A DNA stretch of 64,000 nucleotides. Origin: Kutzneria buriramensis. GTDB taxonomy: Bacteria > Actinomycetota > Actinomycetes > Mycobacteriales > Pseudonocardiaceae. The stretch is taken from assembly GCF_003387475.1 (NCBI RefSeq), contig NZ_QUNO01000006.1, forward strand, positions 1 to 64,000, given 5' to 3'. Under the pieces are notes generated by a model that was given only the letters and a program-made list of their open reading frames with translations, did no database searches and had not been told where the DNA came from. The translations under genes were made by a program, and so were the position numbers. This document shows positions 51,301 through 57,707 of the stretch, piece by piece. Each line of letters opens with the position of its first letter. Position 1 is the stretch's first letter.

Positions 51301-53207
51301 AGGCAGTCCTGCAGCAGCGCCAGATCGACGCGGCCGCCGGGAAAGCCCAGGGCGACCGGCAGGTGGTAGGCGGGCACCGAGTCGTTCAGCTGCTCGAAGA
51401 ACCAGATTCGCTCCTGGCCGAAGGAGAGTTCGGCGGTCGCGGCTGCGGGGATCGGCTCGTCGTCCGCGGGCGCAACGCCGTCCAGGGCGGCGGCGAGCGT
51501 CGCGGGTGTCGGATGGGCGAAGACAGACTGGGCGTCGACCGGCAGGCCCAGCTCCGCCCGCAGCCGGGCGACGGCCCGTACGGCGGTGAGGGACTGGCCG
51601 CCCAGACCGAAGAAATCGTCGTACGGGGACACGTCGTCGAGCCCGAGCACCTCGGCCCACACCCGGCGCACCGCCGTGGTGTGTGGCGGCAGGGAGGCGT
51701 CGTCCGCCGCCGGTCCGGTCGCGCGGACCGGACCGTACGGGATCCGTTGCACGGCAACGCGATCGGCCTTGCCGGCGGGAGTGCGGGGCAGGGCGTCGAG
51801 CACCGCGTAACCCTGGGCCACCATGTGGGCGGGCAGCCGCTGCGCCAGGTGGTCGCGAACCTGGCGCGGCAGATCCTCGGCCGCGTTCTGCGCCACGAGG
51901 TACGCCACCAACTGGTCGCCGCCGGCCGCCTCGCGGTCGACGACCACCACCGCGTCCGTGACGAGGGGGTGGCTGCGCAGACAGGCCTCGATCTCGCCGA
52001 GCTCGATGCGGAAGCCACGCACCTTGACCTGGAGGTCGTTGCGCCCCAACACCTCCAGGCTGCCGTCGGCGGACCACCGGGCGAGATCACCGGTCCGGTA
52101 CAGACGCCCCGAGCCGTCGCCGAACGGGTCGGGCACGAACCGGTCGGCGGTCAGCGCGGGGCGGTTGAGGTAGCCGCGCGCCAGGCCCGCGCCGCCGATC
52201 CACAGCTCGCCGGTGACTCCTGGGCTGGCTTCCCGGCCGTCCTCGTCGACAACGTGCAGCCGGGTGTTGGACAGGGCCGTGCCCACCGTGACCCGGTCGG
52301 ACACGGTGTCGACACGGGCGGCGGTGGCCCACACCGTCGCCTCCGTCGGCCCGTACAGGTTCCACAGGGTGCCGCCAGTGGCGAGCAGGTCGCGGGCCAG
52401 CCGCGGATCGAGCGGCTCGCCACCCGACAGCAGCGTCCGTCCCTGCCCGTCCGTCCACCCGGACGCCAGCAGCATCCGCCACGTGGTCGGGGTCGCCTGG
52501 ACGACGCTGACGTCCGCCTCGGCGATGGTGGCGGCCAGCAACTCGGGGTCGGTGTTGGCGGCGCGCGGGGCCATCACCACCGTCGCTCCCCGGATCAACG
52601 GCAGGAACAGCTCCAGGATCGAGATGTCGAACGACAGTGGGGTCAGCGCCAGCACCCGGTCGCCAGCCGTCAAGCCCGGGCGCTCGGCAACGCTGCGCAG
52701 AAACGACGCCAGCGCCGCATGGTCGACGGCCACCCCCTTGGGCAGGCCGGTCGAACCGGACGTGTAGATGACGTACGCCAGGTGGTGTGGATGAACCACC
52801 GGGGTCACCGGCGCGGCCGGTTCCACCGGGAGGTCCTCGACCAGCAGCACGTCCGCTACGACGGCCTGCGCGCGGTGCTCCGCGTCGCACAGCCACAGCC
52901 CGGCCGCCGAGTCGGTGGTCATGTGCCGCAGCCGGTCGGCCGGGTAGCTCGGGTCGAGGGGCAGGTAGGCGGCGCCGGACTTCAGGATGCCGAGCAGTGC
53001 CACGACCATCTCGACGGAGCGGCCGAGGCAGACGCCGACCAGGTCCTCCGGCCCGACGCCGCGAGCCTGGAGCTCGGCGGCGAGCGCCATGGCCCGGCGG
53101 TCCACGTCGGCGTAGGTGGCACGGCGTTCACCCGCGACGACGGCGATCGCGTCGGGTGTCGCGGCTGCCTGCTGTTCCCACAGTGCGACGAGGGTGGTCG
53201 GCGTCAT
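48333..53207 (-). CDS. Non-ribosomal peptide synthetase, A-PCP-C-A-PCP
   Basis: 1624 residues. A1 (~1-495, A3 motif YTSGSTGLPKG at ~146), PCP1 (FFGLGGQSL, Ser539), C (~590-1020, HHIACDG at ~715), A2 (~1045-1530, YTSGSTGNPKG near 1179), PCP2 (FFAVGGTSL, Ser1584). It starts directly with A and has no terminal TE. The missing upstream C is probably the stand-alone C protein encoded 3 kb upstream. Selectivity residues read by eye: A1 D-I-L-T-L-G-L-V-W (resembles glycine-type codes), A2 D-N-W-S-F-G-E-V-T (not assigned). RBS AGAAAGGA. Coupled to the downstream hydrolase gene. Confidence 0.95.
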   Translation of the reverse strand: MTPTTLVALWEQQAAATPDAIAVVAGERRATYADVDRRAMALAAELQARGVGPEDLVGVCLGRSVEMVVALLGILKSGAAYLPLDPSYPADRLRHMTTDSAAGLWLCDAEHRAQAVVADVLLVEDLPVEPAAPVTPVVHPHHLAYVIYTSGSTGLPKGVAVDHAALASFLRSVAERPGLTAGDRVLALTPLSFDISILELFLPLIRGATVVMAPRAANTDPELLAATIAEADVSVVQATPTTWRMLLASGWTDGQGRTLLSGGEPLDPRLARDLLATGGTLWNLYGPTEATVWATAARVDTVSDRVTVGTALSNTRLHVVDEDGREASPGVTGELWIGGAGLARGYLNRPALTADRFVPDPFGDGSGRLYRTGDLARWSADGSLEVLGRNDLQVKVRGFRIELGEIEACLRSHPLVTDAVVVVDREAAGGDQLVAYLVAQNAAEDLPRQVRDHLAQRLPAHMVAQGYAVLDALPRTPAGKADRVAVQRIPYGPVRATGPAADDASLPPHTTAVRRVWAEVLGLDDVSPYDDFFGLGGQSLTAVRAVARLRAELGLPVDAQSVFAHPTPATLAAALDGVAPADDEPIPAAATAELSFGQERIWFFEQLNDSVPAYHLPVALGFPGGRVDLALLQDCLSALVRRHPALRTALVGGRGRPELREPGPVPLRRIEVAEEDLDALLTERVRAPFALDQTPLLRADVLSTPSRDITVLTIHHIACDGASVDIMVRELGELYTALAAGRRPRLAALSVTYADYAAWQRERLTGAELERLLDHWCYRLSGVPTLELPTSRPRPAVASHRGRRELLRIPADLAQRLRAMCRNEGITLFMGLLAPLQVLLGRYADESDVAVGTLTGGRPRPELDDVVGYFVNTVVLRTDLSGDPTWRELLGRVHDVARQAYAHQDLPFERLVAELSLERDLSRNPLFQVLLALHEEPSAGRVTELYDRKELEGRLGTARFDLAVDVTDHAAGDLSVSVEYATDLFDADFVRGLGQHFVRVIDQMVSDVTARLSELEIVSADELRALSGGDRAEPTTLVRLWDHQVRTTPDAICVVGDGRSLTFAETDARASALAQVLRAGGVRPESLVGVCLERSVELVIALLGVLKAGGAYVPLDPGYPADRLRYLLADSGVRLVVADPAHPVSALFGDGVRVVAVDQEPGTEPGPAEQAQPHHLAYVIYTSGSTGNPKGVAITHANITGFLAWNQRLCRLAGQDRALLNHSVAFDNSVWEIFQCLTSGAELHLAGPTAAYDPEEFLREVAERGITTLNATPSQMRILLESDTDPAARLASVRLVFTGAEAVPHEVARRILSATAPGCQVFNEYGPTEATVTSAFCPITEELLDRHGHLPSVPFGQSTDNARLYVLDPRLRPVPPGCRGELYVGGDAVGRGYLGKPARTAAAYLPDPYAAEPGARMYATGDVVRLLPDGNLVFLGRNDHQVKVRGFRIELGEIESALQRHPDVVDCVVAVRRTRTGVDQLAAYLIPERPDPDPVALRAHLAEQLPPYMLPQSYTVIDEIPLTPNGKVDRDALPDPRPAATPAPATRPAVTKHELLVAEVWRECLGVEDDFAPEDDFFAVGGTSLTITTVAGRLGERLGRRVPPVLLFRNPTVAGLAEALEAQR

Positions 53208-53219
53208 GACGATCCTTTC

Positions 53220-53957
53220 TCAGCCCCGGGCGGGGAAAGCGCGTGTGATCATCTCCGCCAGGTGTCGTTCCGCGCCGCGCACGTACAGATGGGGGGCGTC
53301 TGGAACCAGGTGCAGTTCGAAGGCGGCCGAGGTGTGCCCGCGCCAGTCGGCGAGTTCCGTGCTGTCGACGGTGTGATCGTCCGAGCCGGCCAGCACGGTC
53401 AGGGGACAGGGCAGGGGCGGCTCGGGCCGATACGTGTACGTCTCGCACAGGGTCAGGTCCGCCCGCAGCAGCGGCAGCAGCAGCTCCTGCAGCTCCTCGT
53501 CCACGCCGGCGAATTCGGCCGTGGCCAGCAGCTTGTCGTCTGGAAGTGTGTGCCGGGGGTCTCGGTCCGGCAGGTGCGGTGCGCGCATGCCCGACAGGAA
53601 CAGGCGGTCGGGCAGTCGGGTGCCGAGCGCCCGTAGCCACCGGGTCGTTTCGAAGGCGATCAGGGAACCCATGCTGTGCCCGAAGAAGGCGTACGGCAGG
53701 TCCGTGTGCTCCGCGATGAGCGGCGCGAGCGCGGCCACCGCCTCGCTCATCGACGTCAGCGCCGGTTCGGCGAACCTGTTCTCCCGGCCGGGCAACTGGA
53801 CCGCACAGACCTCGACGGTGTCCGGCAGACACGTCGCCAGCTGGTAGGCGGAGGCGCCGGCTCCGGCGTGCGGGAAGACGAACAGGCGTCGCTGCGCGGT
53901 GCGTTCACGGCTGCCGAGTCCGCGCAGCCAAGCCGCCGCGACGTCAGCGGCCGTCAT
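53220..53957 (-). CDS. Type II thioesterase
   Basis: A 245-residue alpha/beta hydrolase with nucleophile S95 (FFGHSMGSL), N-terminal RRLFVFPHAGAGASAY and LPGRENR, and a catalytic histidine region PDAPHLYV. Type II TEs clear misprimed carrier proteins, and some act as release enzymes. The ATG overlaps the mbtH-type stop (ATGA) and the gene lies 12 bp before the NRPS. With no cis TE in the NRPS, this enzyme or the beta-lactamase-fold protein must be considered for product release. Confidence 0.92.
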   Translation of the reverse strand: MTAADVAAAWLRGLGSRERTAQRRLFVFPHAGAGASAYQLATCLPDTVEVCAVQLPGRENRFAEPALTSMSEAVAALAPLIAEHTDLPYAFFGHSMGSLIAFETTRWLRALGTRLPDRLFLSGMRAPHLPDRDPRHTLPDDKLLATAEFAGVDEELQELLLPLLRADLTLCETYTYRPEPPLPCPLTVLAGSDDHTVDSTELADWRGHTSAAFELHLVPDAPHLYVRGAERHLAEMITRAFPARG

Positions 53958-54151
53958 CGTGACGCTCGTACGGAACGCGGGGTCATGTCGGTCCACACCT
54001 GCTCGATGTGGTCCAGGCACTCCTGCCGGCTGCCGTGGGCGGCGGTGGCGGTCCACCCGGCAGGCAGGGCACGGTCGGCGAACCAGATCGAGTACTGCTC
54101 CTCGTGGTTCACCACGACCACGTACCGGTCCTCGGCGTGCGCGGTGCTCAC
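53954..54151 (-). CDS. MbtH-like protein
   Basis: A 65-residue MbtH-family chaperone that binds and activates NRPS adenylation domains. Diagnostic residues: NHEEQYSIWFA, LPAGW, CLDHIEQVWTDMTPRSVR. GTG start overlapping the sbnB stop (GTGA), stop overlapping the thioesterase start (ATGA): a tightly coupled sbnA-sbnB-mbtH-TE-NRPS unit. Confidence 0.95.
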   Translation of the reverse strand: MSTAHAEDRYVVVVNHEEQYSIWFADRALPAGWTATAAHGSRQECLDHIEQVWTDMTPRSVRASR

Positions 54152-55167
54152 GCGTCGATCCCGGTGAAGAAGTCGTTCTCGCGGCGGCCCCGGCCCGCGG
54201 CGACGACGCGGTCGTGCACCCACTTGCCGACGGCGAGGTCGAGCACGCCGAGTCCGAACGGCGAGAAGACCGCCGGGCGTCCGGGGTCCCGGGCCAACCG
54301 TCCGCGTAGCAGGTCGCCGAGGGTGCCGTCGATGAAGTCGCGGTTGCCGGTGCGCTGTTCGGTCAGGTGCAACGAGGTCTGCTCGCGTACGGCGTGGTCC
54401 ACGTCGTCGGTGACGTTCTGGGCGGCGAGGATCAGCTCGGGGGCGAGGTCGCGCAGGGACAGGTGCAGGACGACCGGGTTGTGCGCCAGTAGCGACGGGT
54501 CGTGCAGATGCGGTTCGCCGGCCACCGTGGTCAGCACCACGAGGTCGCAGTCGGTGAACGCCTTGTCCACCGTGTCGGCGATGACGATCTCGGCCTCGGT
54601 GTGCTCGGCCATGACGGCGCCGAAGCGGCGTGCCGCCGCCGGGTCGAGGTCGAAGAGCCGGAAGCCGTCGATCTCCCAGCCGAGATCACGCAGGAACCGC
54701 CACACGTGCTGGGCGATCAGACCCGTGCCCACGATGCCGACTCGGCGGGCACGGCGCGCGCCGACCAACGTCTGCGCGCCGAGCACCGCCGAGGCGGCGG
54801 TCCGCGTCGCCGAGATGATGGAGGATTCCATGCAGGCGAACGGGTAGCCGGTCGCGCAGTCGTTGAGGATCAGCGTGGCCGAGGCGCGGGGGAGCCCGTG
54901 CCCGGTGTTCTCCGGAAAGCTGGCGATCCACTTGTTGCCGGCGACCTCGAACTCGCCGCCCAGATAGGCGGGCAGCGAGATGATGCGCGACCGGCTCCGG
55001 TGCGGGAAGCGCAGGAACGAGCTGTGCGGGTTCGAGCTCTGCCCGGCGTCGTGCACGAGGTAGGCGGCGCGGACCACCTCCACGAGCTCGGGACGGTGAC
55101 GGTCCGTCTCGGCGGCGATGTCGCCCGCGCCGATCACGGTCATGGGCGGTGGGGCCAGCGTGGACAC
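54148..55167 (-). CDS. sbnB: ACEGA dehydrogenase, ornithine cyclodeaminase-like (SbnB type)
   Basis: A 339-residue ornithine cyclodeaminase/mu-crystallin-fold protein with a Rossmann motif (RVGIVGTGLIAQHVWRFL), GNKWIASFPEN and LILNDCATGYPFACMESSIISATRTAA. SbnB oxidatively cleaves N-(1-amino-1-carboxyl-2-ethyl)-glutamate to L-2,3-diaminopropionate and 2-oxoglutarate. The adjacent SbnA homologue makes this the preferred reading over ornithine cyclodeaminase. GTG start with GAAGGAGA seven bases upstream. Supplies Dap for the NRPS. Confidence 0.88.
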   Translation of the reverse strand: MSTLAPPPMTVIGAGDIAAETDRHRPELVEVVRAAYLVHDAGQSSNPHSSFLRFPHRSRSRIISLPAYLGGEFEVAGNKWIASFPENTGHGLPRASATLILNDCATGYPFACMESSIISATRTAASAVLGAQTLVGARRARRVGIVGTGLIAQHVWRFLRDLGWEIDGFRLFDLDPAAARRFGAVMAEHTEAEIVIADTVDKAFTDCDLVVLTTVAGEPHLHDPSLLAHNPVVLHLSLRDLAPELILAAQNVTDDVDHAVREQTSLHLTEQRTGNRDFIDGTLGDLLRGRLARDPGRPAVFSPFGLGVLDLAVGKWVHDRVVAAGRGRRENDFFTGIDA

Positions 55168-55180
55168 GGCTGAGTCTCCT

Positions 55181-56197
55181 TCAGTTGACGGCCAGGGCTT
55201 CGACGTCGGCGGGCTGTGCCGCTTCCGCGCGCAGCCGCTGGACCCACGCGGGGTCGTAGACGGTCTGGGCGTAGGCATGGCCGCGGTCGGCCGCGATGAA
55301 GGCGACCCGGGGGCGGTGCGCGCCGGGACGGTGGCGGGCGAAGTAGTCCTGGACGGCGGCGTAGGTGCTGCCGGTCGAACCGCCCGCGTACAGGCCGAAC
55401 CTGGCGGCCAGGTCGGCGCAGGCCTCGACGGCTCGCGTCTCGGAGACGATCTCGACGTGGTCGATCAGCGCCTGGTCGCACAGCGGCGGCACGATGCTGG
55501 AGCCGATGCCGGGGATCCGCCGCTTCTTCGGCGGGCCGCCGAAGATCACCGATCCTTCGGTGTCCACCGCGACGACCACGCAGCGCGGGTACGTCTCCTT
55601 GATCCGGTGGGAGAGCCCGGCGATCGTGCCACCCGTGCCCACGCCGACGAACAGGTAGTCGATCGGCCCGGCCTGCGCGATCAACTCACCACCGGTGAAG
55701 CGGTAGTGCGCGTCGCGGGCATCCGGATTGGCGTACTGGTTGGGCCAGTACGCCGAGTCGAGTTCGACCAGCAGTTCCCGCACCCGGGCCAGACGTGTCT
55801 TGAGATAGCCGCCCGTCGAGTCGCGGATGGACACCTTCTCCACCCGGTCGCACAGCAGCCGGAGCTGCGTCTCGGTGGCCTCGTTGCAGTTCGGGTCTAT
55901 GACCGGCACGAACGAGATGCCGAGCAGCCGGCAGTAGAAGGCCAGGGCCAGCGCGAAATTGCCGGACGACGACTCGACCACCGTCGTGTCGCGCGCTATC
56001 TCGCCGCGCCCGATCGCCTGCTCCAGGATCCACAGCGCCGAGCGGTCCTTGCTGCTTCCGGCGGGATTGCAGAACTCCAGCTTGGCGACGAGGTCGCACT
56101 GCTCGTCCGCCAGCGGAATCAGGGGGGTTCCCATGAGGCCCCTGCGGATCTGCTTCGTCCGTTCGATCAGGAATTGATCAGCGGGCCTGGGCACCAT
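55181..56197 (-). CDS. sbnA: ACEGA synthase, cysteine synthase-like PLP enzyme (SbnA type)
   Basis: A 338-residue fold-type II PLP enzyme: Lys50 (NPAGSSKDRSA) as the Schiff base, ESSSGNFALALA, VGTGGTIAGLSHRIKE and a C-terminal YAGGSTGSTYAAV. SbnA homologues condense O-phosphoserine with glutamate; with SbnB this yields L-2,3-diaminopropionate. The neighbour decides against an ordinary cysteine synthase. A SARP-box-like tandem repeat lies 31-49 bp upstream of the ATG, and no clear RBS is present, so the transcript may be nearly leaderless. First gene of the sbnA-sbnB-mbtH-TE-NRPS segment. Confidence 0.9.
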   Translation of the reverse strand: MVPRPADQFLIERTKQIRRGLMGTPLIPLADEQCDLVAKLEFCNPAGSSKDRSALWILEQAIGRGEIARDTTVVESSSGNFALALAFYCRLLGISFVPVIDPNCNEATETQLRLLCDRVEKVSIRDSTGGYLKTRLARVRELLVELDSAYWPNQYANPDARDAHYRFTGGELIAQAGPIDYLFVGVGTGGTIAGLSHRIKETYPRCVVVAVDTEGSVIFGGPPKKRRIPGIGSSIVPPLCDQALIDHVEIVSETRAVEACADLAARFGLYAGGSTGSTYAAVQDYFARHRPGAHRPRVAFIAADRGHAYAQTVYDPAWVQRLRAEAAQPADVEALAVN

Positions 56198-56227
56198 GAT
56201 CCGAGTCTGGCACGGGGCCGGTCGAGG

Positions 56228-56246
56228 CGGCTCAACCGCGACTCAA
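56228..56246 (-). promoter_or_regulatory. Candidate SARP box upstream of sbnA
   Basis: On the minus strand: TTGAGTCG-CGG-TTGAGCCG, starts 11 bp apart. It differs by one base from the 19-bp site upstream of the ATP-grasp-like gene at 44.4 kb. It overlaps the stop codon of the stand-alone C-domain gene. After the second repeat, 17 bases lead to CCAGACT, mirroring the other site. This implies an internal promoter for the sbnA-to-NRPS segment under SARP control. Confidence 0.7.
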
Positions 56247-57707
56247 GCGCGCCGGCTCTGCCGCCAACTCGTTGAGGGCGCGGACATAGCCGGCGAGCAC
56301 CGCGTCCGCGGACGCCGGATCCCACCGGTCCGCGGAGTACTCCAGCCACGCCTGGTAGCCCTCCGCCGGGTCGGCGCACGGCACGATGCCGAAGACCAGT
56401 TCCACCCGGGCCGCGGCGGCGGCCACGTCGCGCACCGTGCTGACCAGATCCGGGAAGTCGAGCGCGGCCGGCTGGAAGTTCTGGAACGCGATCCCGTAGG
56501 AAAGACCAGCGGGCACGTCGGTCCGACCGGACTCGCGCAGCGCCCGCAGCACCTCGGTCATCGGCACCGGATTGTCCAGCACGGTCCGGATCTCGACGGT
56601 GGTGCGGTCCACCAACTCGCCGAAGCTCTCCCGTCCGTCCACAGTCACCGCCAGGCCGACGCCCAGACGCGTGCAGCTGACCAGGCTTTCGAACTCGGCG
56701 CGTTCCCGGTTGGCGTAGGACACGCTGAGGACGACGGTGCCACCGGCTGTGCCGGTCAAGTAGGCGCCCAGCGTGGCGGCGGCCACCGCGAACGGCGTGG
56801 TGTCACGCCGGCGGGCGAAGGCTTCCACTGCGGCGCGAGTCGTTGCCGGCACAGTCAATCGTGCGGTGCCGCCGTCGCCGCTCGGCCGTTCCGGTCGCGG
56901 CCGGTCGGCCCGCACCACCAACCCGAACGGCACCTGCGCGAACCGGGCGCGCCAGAACTCGATCGCGCGGGCCTCACGGACCGGGTCCCGATGTTGCTCC
57001 AGCCACCGGGCGTAGCCGGTGGCCTGCGCGCCCGGCGGCTTCAGCCTGGACGGACCGCCGGTGGCTGCGGCGCGGTACAACTCGGCCAGCTCGGTGAGCA
57101 CCACGTTCAAGGCCCAGCCGTCGACGCTGATGTGGTGCAACACCAGCATCAGTGCCCACTCCTGGTCGGCCAGCCGCAGCAACCGGCACACCGGCTCGGT
57201 GCTGACCGCCAGGTCGAACGGGGTGTCCGCGAGGCTCCGGCAGATCTGCTCGTCTCGGTCGGAGGGCTCCGGGAGGTCACGCAGGTCGTCGACGGAGAGC
57301 GGGCATGGCTTGGGCGGCAACACTTGTTGCCGGTATCGACCGTCCGAATCGGACACGAACCGGCAGCGCAGGCTCTCGTGCCGCGCGGTCAGCTCGGCGA
57401 GCGCGGTGCCGAGTGCGGTGACGTCCAGCTTGCCGCGCAGCCCGATCCGGGTCGGCACGTTCCACACCTGCGGCCGGCCGGCCTGTGCGACCGCCGCCAA
57501 CATGGCTTCCTGCTGCGCCGAGGCCGGCGCCTCGTCGACCACGCCGCTCAGCCGGGCCAGCAGCGCGGGCTTGTGCGCGCGCAGTTCGTCGAGCAGGCGT
57601 GGAGTGAGGACCCCGGCCGGCGCGTCGTAGCGCAGCACATCGCCGGCGGCGGTGAGCCGGACGTCGTCCTCCGCCAGCCGCGCCAGCAGCAGGTCCAGCC
57701 CGGTCAC
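56232..57707 (-). CDS. Stand-alone NRPS condensation domain with TubC-type docking domain
   Basis: A 491-residue protein. The first ~60 residues (GLDLLLARLAEDDVRLTAAG, then LRYDAPAGVLTPRLLDELRAHK) match the TubC N-terminal docking domain, which binds the C-terminal tail of an upstream NRPS or PKS partner. The rest is a condensation domain with the active motif HHISVDG at ~191-197. The NRPS encoded downstream starts with a bare A domain, so this protein likely supplies its missing C function in trans. GTG start overlapping the stop of the PKS-NRPS gene (GTGA). Confidence 0.9.
   Translation of the reverse strand: MTGLDLLLARLAEDDVRLTAAGDVLRYDAPAGVLTPRLLDELRAHKPALLARLSGVVDEAPASAQQEAMLAAVAQAGRPQVWNVPTRIGLRGKLDVTALGTALAELTARHESLRCRFVSDSDGRYRQQVLPPKPCPLSVDDLRDLPEPSDRDEQICRSLADTPFDLAVSTEPVCRLLRLADQEWALMLVLHHISVDGWALNVVLTELAELYRAAATGGPSRLKPPGAQATGYARWLEQHRDPVREARAIEFWRARFAQVPFGLVVRADRPRPERPSGDGGTARLTVPATTRAAVEAFARRRDTTPFAVAAATLGAYLTGTAGGTVVLSVSYANRERAEFESLVSCTRLGVGLAVTVDGRESFGELVDRTTVEIRTVLDNPVPMTEVLRALRESGRTDVPAGLSYGIAFQNFQPAALDFPDLVSTVRDVAAAAARVELVFGIVPCADPAEGYQAWLEYSADRWDPASADAVLAGYVRALNELAAEPARLSRG

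Noticed and set aside
51279-53636. 785-codon open frame on the plus strand over the NRPS
   Set aside because: Shadow of the A and C domains and thioesterase; no coherent domain.
55181-56197. Reading as O-acetylserine sulfhydrylase (cysteine synthase)
   Set aside because: The adjacent ornithine cyclodeaminase-like gene and the coupling to mbtH/NRPS genes fit the SbnA/SbnB diaminopropionate pair much better.
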